Origin: Hyperoplus lanceolatus
Taxonomy: Eukaryota; Chordata; Actinopteri; Uranoscopiformes; Ammodytidae
DNA: 64,000 nt
Reading direction: 5' to 3'
NCBI GenBank assembly: GCA_026929865.2
Contig: JAMBYZ020000028.1
Location: forward strand, 36,497 to 100,496
In this document: piece after piece, positions 50,297 through 63,188 of the stretch
How the letters are laid out: each line of letters opens with the position of its first letter
Position numbering within the stretch: the stretch's first letter is position 1
The notes under the pieces: model-generated
Databases searched by the model: none
The model's input: the letters and a program-made list of their open reading frames with translations, nothing else
What the model was told of the DNA's origin: nothing
Position numbers and translations under genes: made by a program

Positions 50297-51276
50297 AATT
50301 ATATATGATTTTGGATTCAATAAAAAAAAAAACGCCCTGTTATTCCAGAGTCATTCCACTCCAGGGTCATAGTTCACAACCCCATGAGGCCACACACAAA
50401 GTTTCAGGACATTCTGATGTGTAGTTTCAGAATAAAAGCCCACTAGATATTGAAAATATGAGAGAAATTAGATATGATTTTGGATTCAATTTAAAAAAAA
50501 CGCCCTGTTATTCCAGAGTCATTCCACTCCAGGGTCATAGTTCACAACCCCATGAGGTCCCCCAAGAAGTTTCAGGACATTCTGATGTGTAGTTTCAAAA
50601 TAAAAGCCCACTAGATATTGGAAATATGAGAGAAATTAGATATGATTTTGGATTCAATTTAAAAAAAAAACGCCCTGTTATTCCAGAGTCATTCCACTCC
50701 AGGGTCATAGTTCACAACCCCATGAGGTCCCCCAAGAACTTTCAGGACATTCTAATGTGTAGTTTCAAAATAAAAGCCCACTAGATATTGAAAATATGAG
50801 AGAAATTAGATATGATTTTGGATTCAATTTTTAAAAAAACGCCCTGTTATTCCAGAGTCATTCCACTCCAGGGTCATAGTTCACGACCCCATGAGGCCAC
50901 ACAAACAGTTTCAGGACATTCTGATGTGTAGTTTCAGAATAAAAGCCCACTAGATATTGAAAATATGAGAGAAATTAGATATGATTTTGGATTCAATTTT
51001 TTAAAAAACGCCCTGTTATTCCAGAGTCATTCCACTCCAGGGTCATAGTTCACGACCCCATGAGGTCACCCAAGAAGTTTCAGGACATTCTGATGTGTAG
51101 TTTCAAAATAAAAGCCCACTAGATATTGAAAATATGAGAGAAATTAGATATGATTTTGGATTCAATTTAAAAAAAAACGCCCTGTTATTCCAGAGTCATT
51201 CCACTGCAGGGTCATAATTCACAACCCCATGAGGTCACAAAAGAAGATTCAGGACATTCTGATGTGTACTTTCAGG

Positions 51277-51398
51277 GTGACCTCATGGGGTGACCTCATG
51301 GGGTTGTGAACTTTGACCCTGGAGTTGAATGACTCTGGAATAACAGGGCGTTTTTTTAATTGAAATCGAAATCATATCTAATTTGTCTCATATTTTCA
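51277..51398 (-). repeat. Reversed block 38 (short form)
   Basis: Has lost one reversed monomer, as in block 1. Gamma junction, preceded by F5 with ACAAAAGAAG. Confidence 0.9.
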
Positions 51399-53061
51399 AA
51401 ATTATATATGATTTTGGATTCAATAAAAAAAAAACGCCCTGTTATTCCAGAGTCATTCCACTCCAGGGTCATAGTTCACAACCCCATGAGGCCACACACA
51501 AAGTTTCAGGACATGCTGATGTGTAGTTTCAGAATAAAAGCCCACTAGATATTGAAAATATGAGAAAAATTAGATATGATTTTGGATTCAATAAAAAAAA
51601 AACGCCCTGTTATTCCAGAGTCATTCCACTCCAGGGTCATAGTTCACAATCCCATGAGGTCCCCCAAGAAGTTTCAGGACATTCTGATGTGTAGTTTCAA
51701 AATAAAAGCCCACTAGATATTGGAAATATGAGAGAAATTAGATATGATTTTGGATTCAATTTAAAAAAAAAACGCCCTGTTATTCCAGAGTCATTCCACT
51801 CCAGGGTCATAGTCCACGACCCCTCGAGGCCCCACAAAAAGTTTCAGGACATTCTGATGTGTAGTTTCAAAATTAAAGCCCACTAGATATTGAAAATATG
51901 AGAGAAATTACATATGATTTTGGATTAAATGGTTTAAAAAAAAACGCCCTGTTATTCCAGAGTCATTCCACTCCAGGGTCATAGTTCACAACCCCATGAG
52001 GTCACCCAAGAAGTTTCAGGACATTCTGATGTGTAGTTTCAAAATAAAAGCCCACTAGATATTGAAAATATGAGAGAAATTAGATATGATTTTGGATTCA
52101 ATTTGAAAAAAAAACGCCCTGTTATTCCAGAGTCATTCCACTCCTGCGTCATAGTCCACGACCCCTCGAGGCCACACAAAAAGTTTCAGGACATTCTGAT
52201 GTGTAGTTTCAAAATTAAAGCGCACTAGATATTGAAAATATGAGAGAAATTACATATGATTTTGGATTAAATTTTTAAAAAAAACGCCCTGTTATTCCAG
52301 AGTCATTCCACTCCAGGGTCATAGTTCACAACCCCATGAGGTCACCCAAGAAGTTTCAGGACATTCTGATGTGTAGTTTCAAAATAAAAGCCCACTAGAT
52401 ATTGAAAATATGAGAGAAATTAGATATTATTTTGGATTCAATTTGAAAAAAAAACGCCCTGTTATTCCAGAGTCATTCCACTCCAGGGTCATAGTTCACA
52501 ACCCCATGAGGTCCCCCAAGAACTTTCAGGACATTCTGATGTGTAGTTTCAAAATAAAAGCCCACTAGATATTGAAAATATGAGAGAAATTAGATATGAT
52601 TTTGGATTCAATTTTTAAAAAAACGCCCTGTTATTCCAGAGTCATTCCACTCCAGGGTCATAGCTCACGACCCCATGAGGCCACACAAAAAGTTTCAGGA
52701 CATTCTGATGTGTAGTTTCAGAATAAAAGCCCACTAGATATTGAAAATATGAGAGAAATTAGATATGATTTTGGATTAAATTTTTTTAAAAAACGCCCTG
52801 TTATTCCAGAGTCATTCCACTCCAGGGTCATAGTTCACGACCCCATGAAGCCACACAAAAAGTTTCAGGATATTCTGATGTGTAGTTTCAGAATAAAAGC
52901 CCACTAGATATTGAAAATATGAGAGAAATTAGATATGATTTTGGATTCAATTTAAAAAAAAACGCCCTGTTATTCCAGAGTCATTCCACTGCAGGGTCAT
53001 AATTCACAACCCCATGAGGTCACACAAGAAGATTCAGGACATTCTGATGTGTACTTTCAGG

Positions 53062-53351
53062 GTGACCTCATGGGGTGACCTCATGGGGTTGTGAACTTTG
53101 ACCCTGGAGTTGAATGACTCTGGAATAACAAGGCGTTTTTTAAATTGAATCCAAAATCATATCTAATTTCTCTCATATTTTCAATATCAAGTGGGCTTTT
53201 ATTCTGAAACTACACATCAGAATGTCCTGAAACTTTGTGTGTGGCCTCATGGGGTCGTGAACTATGACCCTGGAGTGGAATTTTCTGGAATAACAGGGCG
53301 TTTTTTTTTTAATTGAATCCGAAATCATATCTAATTTGTCTCATATTTTAA
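53062..53351 (-). repeat. Reversed block 39
   Basis: Full length with a delta junction. Paralogue of block 36 at 5988 bp. Confidence 0.9.
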
Positions 53352-56300
53352 AAATTAGATATGATTTTGGATTCAATAAAAAAAAAAACGCCCTGTTATT
53401 CCAGAGTCATTCCACTCCAGGGTCATAGTTCACAACCCCATGAGGTCCCCCAAGAAGTTTCAGGACATTCTGATGTGTAGTTTCAAAATAAAAGCCCACT
53501 AGATATTGGAAATATGAGAGAAATTAGATATGATTTTGGATTCAATTTAAAAAAAAACGCCCTGTTATTCCAGAGTCATTCCACTCCAGGGTCATAGTTC
53601 ACAACCCCATGAGGTCCCCCAAGAACTTTCAGGACATTCTGATGTGTAGTTTCAAAATAAAAGCCCACTAGATATTGAAAATATGAGAGAAATTAGATAT
53701 GATTTTGGATTCAATTTAAAAAAAAACGCCCTGTTATTCCAGAGTCATTCCACTCCAGGGTCATAGTCCACAACCCCTCGAGGCCACACAAAAAGTTTCA
53801 GGACATTCTGATGTGTAGTTTCAAAATAAAAGCCCACTAGATATTGAAAATATGAGAAAAATTAGATATGATTTTGGATTCAATTTAAAAAAAAACGCCC
53901 TGTTATTCCAGAGTCATTCCACTCCAGGGTCATAGTTCACAACCCCATGAGGTCCCCCAAGAACTTTCAGGACATTCTGATGTGTAGTTTCAAAATAAAA
54001 GCCCACTAGATATTGAAAATATGAGAGAAATTAGATATGATTTTGGATTACATTTTTAAAAAAACGCCCTGTTATTCCAGAGTCATTCCACTCCAGGGTC
54101 ATAGTTCACGACCCCATGAGGCCACACAAACAGTTTCAGGACATTCTGATGTGTAGTTCCAGAATAAAAGCCCACTAGATATTGAAAATATGAGAGAAAT
54201 TAGATATGATTTTGGATTCAATTTAAAAAAAAACTCCCTGTTATTCCAGAGTCATTCCACTCCAGGGTCATAGTTCACAACCCCATGAGGTCACCCAAGA
54301 AGTTTCAGGACATTCTGATGTGTAGTTTCAAAATAAAAGCCCACTAGATATTGAAAATATGAGAGAAATTAGATATGAGTTTGGATTCAATTTAAAAAAA
54401 AAAACCCTGTTATTCCAGAGTCATTCCACTCCAGCGTCATAGTCCACGACCCCTCGAGGCCACACAAAAAGTTTCAGGACATTCTGATGTGTAGTTTCAG
54501 AATAAAAGCCCACTAGATATTGAAAATATGAGAGAAATTAGATATGATTTTGGATTCAATTTAAAAAAAAACGCCCTGTTATTCCAGAGTCATTCCACTC
54601 CAGGGTCATAGTTCACAACCCCATGAGGTCCCCCAAGAACTTTCAGGACATTCTGATGTGTAGTTTCAAAATAAAAGCCCACTAGATATTGAAAATATGA
54701 GAGAAATTAGATATGGTTTTGTATTAAATTTTTTAAAAAAACACCCTGTTATTCCAGAGTCATTCCACTCCTGCGTCATAGTCCACGACCCCTCGAGGCC
54801 ACACAAAAAGTTTCAGGACATTCTGATGTGTAGTTTCAAAATTAAAGCGCACTAGATATTGAAAATATGAGAGAAATTACATATGATTTTGGATTAAATT
54901 TTAAAAAAAAACGCCCTGTTATTCCAGAGTCATTCCACTCCAGGGTCATAGTTCACAACCCCATGAGGTCACCCAAGAAGTTTCAGGACATTCTGATGTG
55001 TAGTTTCAAAATAAAAGCCCACTAGATATTGAAAATATGAGAGAAATTAGATATGATTTTGGATTCAATTTGAAAAAAAAACGCCCTGTTATTCCAGAGT
55101 CATTCCACTCCAGGGTCATAGTTCACAACCCCATGAGGTCCCCCAAGAACTTTCAGGACATTCTGATGTGTAGTTTCAAAATAAAAGCCCACTAGATATT
55201 GAAAATATGAGAGAAATTAGATATGATTTTGGATTCAATTTAAAAAAAAACGCCCTGTTATTCCAGAGTCATTCCACTCCAGGGTCATAGTTCACGACCC
55301 CATGAGGCCACACAAAAAGTTTCAGGACATTCTGATGTGTAGTTTCAGAATAAAAGCCCACTAGATATTGAAAATATGAGAGAAATTAGATATGATTTTG
55401 GATTCAATTTAAAAAAAAACGCCCTGTTATTCCAGAGTCATTCCACTCCAGGGTCATAGTTCACAACCCCATGAGCCACACAAGAAGTTTCAGGACATTC
55501 TGATGTGTAGTTTCAGAATAAAAGCCCACTAGATATTGAAAATATGAGAGAAATTAGATATGATTTTGGATTCAATTTAAAAAAAAACGCCCTGTTATTC
55601 CAGAGTCATTCCACTCCAGGGTCATAGTTCACAACCCCATGAGGTCCCCCAAGAAGTTTCAGGACATTCTGATGTGTAGTTTCAAAATAAAAGCCCACTA
55701 GATATTGAAAATATGAGATAGAAATTAGATATGATTTTGGATTCAATTTAAAAAAAAACGCCCTGTTATTCCAGAGTCATTCCACTCCAGGGTCATAGTT
55801 CACAACCCCATGAGGTCCCCCAAGAACTTTCAGGACATTCTGATGTGTAGTTTCAAAATAAAAGCCCACTAGATATTGAAAATATGAGAGAAATTAGATA
55901 TGATTTTGGATTCAATTTTAAAAAAAAACGCCCTGTTATTCCAGAGTCATTCCCTCCAGGGTCATAGTTCACAACCCCATGAGGTCCACCCAAAAGCTTT
56001 CAGGACATTCTGATGTGTAGTTTCAAAATAAAAGCCCACTAGATATTGAAAATATGAGAGAAATTAGATATGATTTTGGATTCAATTAAAAAAAAAACGC
56101 CCTGTTATTCCAGAGTCATTCCACTCCAGGGTCATAGTTCACAACCCCATGAGGTCACCCAAGAAGTTTCAGGACATTCTGATGTGTAGTTTCAAAATAA
56201 AAGCCCACTAGATATTGAAAATATGAGAGAAATTAGATATGATTTTGGATTCAATTTTAAAAAAAACGCCCTGTTATTCCAGAGTCATTCCACTCCAGGG

Positions 56301-56435
56301 TCATAGTTCACAACCCCATGAGGCCACACAAAAAGTTTCAGGACATTCTGATGTGTAGTTTCAGAATAAAAGCCCACTAGATATTGAAAATATGAGAGAA
56401 ATTAGATATGATTTTGGATTCAATTTAAAAAAAAA

Positions 56436-56603
56436 CGCCCTGTTATTCCAGAGTCATTCCACTCCAGGGTCATAGTTCACGACCCCATGAGGCCACACAA
56501 AAAGTTTCAGGACATTCTGATGTGTAGTTTCAGAATAAAAGCCCACTAGATATTGAAAATATGAGAGAAATTAGATATGATTTTGGATTCAATTTAAAAA
56601 AAA
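56436..56603 (+). repeat. Type F1 monomer (reference copy)
   Basis: This is the commonest forward type. Diagnostic words are CACGACCCC, ATGAGGCCACACAAAAAG and TAGTTTCAGAATAAAAG. The pair ATTCTGA...TCAGAAT forms a 7-bp inverted repeat with a 9-nt loop. GGGTC...GACCC forms a second small inverted repeat, and both are intact in this type. A sub-variant has ACAAACAG in place of ACAAAAAG. Confidence 0.85.
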
Positions 56604-57301
56604 CGCCCTGTTATTCCAGAGTCATTCCACTCCAGGGTCATAGTTCACGACCCCATGAGGTCCACACAAGAAGTTTCAGGACATTCTGATGTGTAGTTTC
56701 AGGGGGGGGTGGGGGGTGGGAATAAAAGCCCACTAGATATTGAAAATATGAGAGAAATTAGATATGATTTTGGATTCAATTTTTAAAAAAAAACGCCCTG
56801 TTATTCCAGAGTCATTCCACTCCAGGGTCATAGTTCACAACCCCATGAGGTCAGCCAAGAAGTTTCAGGACATTCTGATGTGTAGTTTCAAAATAAAAGC
56901 CCACTAGATATTGAAAATATGAGAGAAATTAGATATGATTTTGGATTCAATTTTTAAAAAAAACACCCTGTTATTCCAGAGTCATTCCACTCCAGGGTCA
57001 TAGTTCACGACCCCATGAGGCCACACAAAAAGTTTCAGGACATTCTGATGTGTAGTTTCAGAATAAAAGCCCACTAGATATTGAAAATATGAGAGAAATT
57101 AGATATGATTTTGGATTCAATTTAAAAAAAAACGCCCTGTTATTCCAGAGTCATTCCACTCCAGGGTCATAGTTCACAACCCCATGAGGTCACCCAAGAA
57201 GTTTCAGGACATTCTGATGTGTAGTTTCAAAATAAAAGCCCACTAGATATTGAAAATATGAGAGAAATTAGATATGATTTTGGATTCAATTTAAAAAAAA
57301 A

Positions 57302-57470
57302 CGCCCTGTTATTCCAGAGTCATTCCACTCCAGGGTCATAGTTCACAACCCCATGAGGTCACCCAAGAAGTTTCAGGACATTCTGATGTGTAGTTTCAAA
57401 ATAAAAGCCCACTAGATATTGAAAATATGAGAGAAATTAGATATGATTTTGGATTCAATTTAAAAAAAAA
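57302..57470 (+). repeat. Type F3 monomer (reference copy)
   Basis: This resembles F2 but has GAGGTCACCCAAGAAG. Adjacent copies at 57133-57640 are nearly identical to each other, which suggests very recent local amplification. Confidence 0.8.
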
Positions 57471-57501
57471 CGCCCTGTTATTCCAGAGTCATTCCACTCC
57501 A

Positions 57502-57514
57502 GGGTCATAGTTCA
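57502..57514 (+). other. Nuclear-receptor DR1-like word (reference copy in forward monomer)
   Basis: GGGTCATAGTTCA reads as two AGGTCA-like half-sites spaced by one base. It recurs in most F1-F4 monomers. A match by eye is not evidence of binding. Confidence 0.4.
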
Positions 57515-59627
57515 CAACCCCATGAGGTCACCCAAGAAGTTTCAGGACATTCTGATGTGTAGTTTCAAAATAAAAGCCCACTAGATATTGAAAATATGAG
57601 AGAAATTAGATATGATTTTGGATTCAATTTAAAAAAAAAACGCCCTGTTATTCCAGAGTCATTCCACTCCAGGGTCATAGTTCACAACCCCATGAGGCCC
57701 CCCAAGAAGTTTCAGGACATTCTGATGTGTAGTTTCAAAATAAAAGCCCACTAGATATTGAAAATATGAGAGAAATTAGATATGATTTTGGATTCAATTT
57801 AAAAAAAAAACGCCCTGTTATTCCAGAGTCATTCCACTCCAGGGTCATAGTTCACAACCCCATGAGGCCACACAAAAAGTTTCAGGACATTCTGATGTGT
57901 AGTTTCAAAATAAAAGCCCACTAGATATTGAAAATATGAGAGAAATTAGATATGATTTTGGATTCAATTTTTAAAAAAAACGCCCTGTTATTCCAGAGTC
58001 ATTCCACTCCAGGGTCATAGTTCACGACCCCATGAGGCCACACAAAAAGTTTCAGGACATTCTGATGTGTAGTTTCAGAATAAAAGCCCACTAGATATTG
58101 AAAATATGAGAGCAATTAGATATGATTTTGGATTCAATTTAAAAAAAAACGCCCTGTTATTCCAGAGTCATTCCACTCCAGGGTCATAATTCACAACCCC
58201 ATGAGGTCACCCAAGAAGTTTCAGGACATTCTGATGTGTAGTTTCAGGGACCATAAAAGGCCCACCTATGGGATATTGAAACTATGACGAGAAGTTGAAT
58301 GAGATATGATTTTAATTGGATCCAATTTATAACTATAACTCCCTGTTATTCACAGAGGGTCATTCCACTCCAGGGTCATAGTTCACAACCCCATGAGGTC
58401 ACAAGAAGTTTCAGGACATTCAGGATTTGTGTAGTTTCAAAATAAAAGCCCACTAGATTTTGTAAAATATGAGAGAAATTAGATATGATTTTGGATTCAA
58501 TATAAAAAAAAACGCCCTGTTATTCCAGAGTCATTCCACTCCAGGGTCATAGTTCACAACCCCATGAGGTCCCCCAAGAAGTTTCAGGACATTCTGATGT
58601 GTAGTTTAAAAATAAAAGCCCACTAGATATTGAAAATATGAGAGAAATTAGATATGATTTTGGATTCAATTTAAAAAAAAACGCCCTGTTATTCCAGAGT
58701 CATTCCACTCCAGGGTCATAGTTCACAACCCCATGAGGTCACCCAAGAAGTTTCAGGACATTCTGATGTGTAGTTTCAAAATAAAAGCCCACTAGATATT
58801 GAAAATATGAGAGAAATTAGATATGATTTTGGATTCAATTTTAAAAAAAACGCCCTGTTATTCCAGAGTCATTCCACTCCAGGGTCATAGTTCACAACCC
58901 CATGAGGTCACCCAAGAAGTTTCAGGACATTCTGATGTGTAGTTTCAAAATAAAAGCCCACTAGATATTGAAAATATGAGAGAAATTAGATATGATTTTG
59001 GATTCAATTTGAAAAAAAAACGCCCTGTTATTCCAGAGTCATTCCACTCCAGGGTCATAGTTCACAACCCCATGAGGTCCCCCAAGAACTTTCAGGACAT
59101 TCTGATGTGTAGTTTCAAAATAAAAGCCCACTAGATATTGAAAATATGAGAGAAATTAGATATGATTTTGGATTCAATTTTTAAAAAAACGCCCTGTTAT
59201 TCCAGAGTCATTCCACTCCAGGGTCATAGCTCACGACCCCATGAGGCCAGACAAAAAGTTTCAGGACATTCTGATGTGTAGTTTCAGAATAAAAGCCCAC
59301 TAGATATTGAAAATATGAGAGAAATTAGATATGATTTTGGATTAAATTTTAAAAAAAACGCCCTGTTATTCCAGAGTCATTCCACTCCAGGGTCATAGTT
59401 CACGACCCCATGAAGCCACACAAAAAGTTTCAGGATATTCTGATGTGTAGTTTCAGAATAAAAGCCCACTAGATATTGAAAATATGAGAGAAATTAGATA
59501 TGATTTTGGATTCAATTTAAAAAAAAAACGCCCTGTTATTCCAGAGTCATTCCACTGCAGGGTCATAATTCACAACCCCATGAGGTCACACAAGAAGATT
59601 CAGGACATTCTGATGTGTACTTTCAGG

Positions 59628-59640
59628 GTGTTCATGGGGT
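59628..59640 (-). repeat. Reversed block 40 (scar only)
   Basis: After a normal F5 lead-in, only GTGTTCATGGGG remains before forward AAAAGCCCACTGG. It is a deletion derivative or a consensus collapse. Confidence 0.65.
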
Positions 59641-61168
59641 AAAAGCCCACTGGATATTGAATAATAGGAGCTTAGAAATTAGATATAATTTTGGATTCAA
59701 TTTTAAAAAAAGTGGCCCTGTTATTCCAGAGTCATTCCACTCCAGGGTCATAGTTCACAACCCCATGAGGCCACACAAACAGTTTCAGGACATTCTGATG
59801 TGTAGTTTCAGAATAAAATCCCACTCATATAATTTGAAAATATTTTCAAAATTAGATATGATTTTGGATTCAATAAAAAAAAAAAGGCCCTGTTATTCCA
59901 GAGTCATTCCACTCCAGGGTCATAGTTCACAACCCCATGAGGTCCCCCAAGAAGTTTCAGGACATTCTGATGTGTAGTTTAAAAATAAAAGCCCACTGGA
60001 TATTGGAAATATGAGAGAAATTAGATATGATTTTGGATTCAATTAAAAAAAAAACGCCCTTTTAAACCAGAGTCATTCCACTCCAGGGTCATAGTTCACA
60101 ACCCCATGAGGTCCCCCAAGAAGTTTCAGGACATTCTGATGTGTAGTTTCAAAATAAAAGCCCACTAGATATTGAAAATATGAGAGAAATTAGATATGAT
60201 TTTGGATTCAATTTCTAAAAAAACTCCCTGTTATTCCAGAGTCATTCCACTCCAGGGTCATAGTTCACGACCCCATGAGGCCACACAAAAAGTTTCAGGA
60301 CATTCTGATGTGTAGTTTCAAAATAAAAGCCCACTAGATATTGAAAATATGAGAGAAATTAGATATGATTTTGGATTCAATTTAAAAAAAAACGCGCTGT
60401 TATTCCAGAGTCATTCCACTGCAGGGTCATAGTTCACGACCCCATGAGGCCACACAAAAAGTTTCAGGACATTATGATGTGTAGTTTCAGAATAAAAGCC
60501 CACTAGATATTGAAAATATGAGAGAAATTAGATATTATTTTGGATTCAATTTTAAAAAAAACGCCCTGTTATTCCAGAGTCATTCCACTCCAGGGTCATA
60601 GTTCACAACCCCATGAGGTCACCCAAGAAGTTTCAGGACATTCTGATGTGTAGTTTCAAAATAAAAGCCCACTAGATATTGAAAATATGAGAGAAATTAG
60701 ATATGAGTTTGGATTCAATTTAAAGAAAAACGCCCTGTTATTCCAGAGTCATTCCACTCCAGCGTCATAGTCCACAACCCCTCGAGGCCACACAAAAAGT
60801 TTCAGGACATTCTGATGTGTAGTTTCAAAATAAAAGCCCACTAGATATTGAAAAAATGAGAAAAATTAGATATGATTTTGGATTCAATTTAAAAAAAAAC
60901 GCCCTGTTATTCCAGAGTCATTCCACTCCAGGGTCATAGTTCACGACCCCATGAGGTCCCCCAAGACGTTTCAGGACATTCTGATGTGTAGTTTCAGAAT
61001 AAAAGCCCACTAGATATTGAAAATATGAGAGAAATTAGATATGATTTTGGATTCAATTTAAAAAAAAAACGCCCTGTTATTCCAGAGTCATTCCACTGCA
61101 GGGTCATAATTCACAACCCCATGAGGTCATCCAAGAATATTCAGGACATTCTGATGTGTACTTTCAGG

Positions 61169-61462
61169 GTGACCTCATGGGGTGACCTCATGGGGTTGTG
61201 AACTTTGACCCTGGAGTTGAATGACTCTGTAATAACAGGGCTTTTTTTTTAAATTGAATCCAAAATCATATCTAATTTCTCTCATATTTTCAATATCAAG
61301 TGGGCTTTTATTCTGAAACTACACATCAGAATGTCCTGAAACTTTGTGTGTGGCCTCATGGGGGCGTGAACTATGACCCTGGAGTGTAATTTTTCTGGAA
61401 TAACAGGGCGTTTTTTTTTTAATTGAATCCGAAATCATATCTAATTTGTCTCATATTTTCAA
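61169..61462 (-). repeat. Reversed block 41
   Basis: Full length with a beta junction. TCTGTAATAACAGGGC and GGGGGCGTG are private variants. Confidence 0.9.
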
Positions 61463-63142
61463 AATTAGATATGATTTCTGATTCAATAAAACAAAAAAAC
61501 GCCCTGTTATTCCAGAGTCATTCCACTCCAGGGTCATAGTTCACGACCCCATGAGGCCAGGCAAAAAGTTTCAGGACATTCTGATGTGTAGTTTCAGAAT
61601 AAAAGCCCACTAGATATTGAAAATATGAGAGAAATTACATATGATTTTGGATTAAATTTTTTAAAAAACGCCCTGTTATTCCAGAGTCATTCCACTCCAG
61701 GGTCATAGTTCACAACCCCATGAGGCCACACAAACAGTTTCAGGACATTCTGATGTGTAGTTTCAGAATAAAAGCCCACTAGATATTGAAAATATGAGAG
61801 AAATTAGATATGATTTTGGATTCAATTTTAAAAAAAACGCCCTGTTATTCCAGAGTCATTCCACTCCAGGGTCATAGTTCACGACCCCATGAGGCCACAC
61901 AAACAGTTTCAGGACCTTCTGATGTGTAGTTTCAGAATAAAAGCCCACTAGATATTGAAAATATGAGAGAAATTAGATATGATTTTGGATTCAATTTAAA
62001 AAAAAACGCCCTGTTATTCCAGAGTCTTTCCACTCCAGGGTCATAGTTCACGACCCCATGAGGCCACACAAAAAGTTTCAGGACATTCTGATGTGTAGTT
62101 TCAGAATAAAAGCCCACTAGATATTGAAAATATGAGAGAAATTACATATGATTTTGGATTAAATTTTTTAAAAAACGCCCTGTTATTCCAGAGTCATTCC
62201 ACTCCAGGGTCATAGTTCACAACCCCATGAGGTCCCCCAAGAAGTTTCAGGACATTCTGATGTGTAGTTTCAAAATAAAAGCCCACTAGATATTGAAAAT
62301 ATGAGAGAAATTAGATATGATTTTGGATTCAATTTAAAAAAAAACGCCCTGTTATTCCAGAGTCATTCCACTCCAGGGTCATAGTTCACGACCCCATGAG
62401 GCCACACAAAAAGTTTCAGGACATTCTGATGTGTAGTTTCAGAATAAAAGCCCACTAGATATTGAAAATATGAGAGAAATTAGATATGATTTTGGATTCA
62501 ATTTAAAAAAAAAACGCCCTGTTATTCCAGAGTCATTCCACTCCAGGGTCATAGTTCACAACCCCATGAGGTCACCCAATAAGTTTCAGGACATTCTGAT
62601 GTGTAGTTTCGAAATAAAAGCCCACTAGATATTGAAAATATGAGAGAAATTAGATATGATTTTGGATAAAATTTAAAAAAAAACGCCTTGTTATTCCAGA
62701 GTCATTCCACTCCAGGGTCATAGTTCACGACCCCATGAGGCCAAACAAAAAGTTTCAGGACATTCTGTTGTGTAGTTTCAGAATAAAAGCCCACTAGATA
62801 TTGAAAATATGAGAGAAATTAGATATGATTTTGGATTCAATTTTAAAAAAAACGCCCTGTTATTCCAGAGTCATTCCACTCCAGGGTCATAGTTCACGAC
62901 CCCATGAGGCCACACAAACAGTTTCACGACCTTCTGATGTGTAGTTTCAGAATAAAAGCCCACTAGATATTGAAAATATGAGAGAAATTAGATATGATTT
63001 TGGATTCAATTTAAAAAAAAACGCCCTGTTATTCCAGAGTCTTTCCACTCCAGGGTCATAGTTCGACGGGGGGGAAAACTGAGGTCACAACCCCATGAGG
63101 TCACCCAAGAAGTTTCAGGACATTCTGATGTGTACTTTCAGG

Positions 63143-63188
63143 GTGACCTCATGGGGTGACCTCATGGGGTTGTGAACTTTGACCCTGG
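63143..63188 (-). repeat. Reversed block 42 (minimal, 46 bp)
   Basis: Keeps both 13-mers and TTGTGAACTTTGACCCTGG, then joins forward AATTAGATATG directly. The F5 lead-in is replaced by an F3-like copy preceded by a G-rich insertion at 63068-63074. Confidence 0.82.

Larger units (their letters stand above)
43985..53351 (+). repeat. Domain VI: F6-rich units with a third right-junction variant
   Basis: F6 and F2 (AAGAACTTTC form) monomers alternate with F3. The blocks ending at 45920, 47328 and 53351 share CATATTTTAAAAATTAG at the right junction, where others read CATATTTTCAAAATTAG. The lead-in F1 copy has CATAGCTCACGACC (45236, 46673, 52660; also 59226), which ties these units together. Confidence 0.75.
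53352..59627 (+). repeat. Domain VII: longest block-free, most homogeneous forward run
   Basis: About 37 forward monomers run without a clear reversed block. F3, F2 and F1 dominate, and many neighbours differ only in the T/A tract. F6 occurs near 53777, 54453 and 54792. Two oddities interrupt it: a G-rich insertion at 56702-56720 and a scrambled stretch at 58247-58350. Confidence 0.8.

Noticed and set aside
2800..62117. About 60 open reading frames of 61-120 codons with near-identical products
   Set aside because: They are translations of the satellite in shifting frames. They overlap each other, many cross block junctions, and they have no consistent start context or domain. The 169-bp period forces stops.
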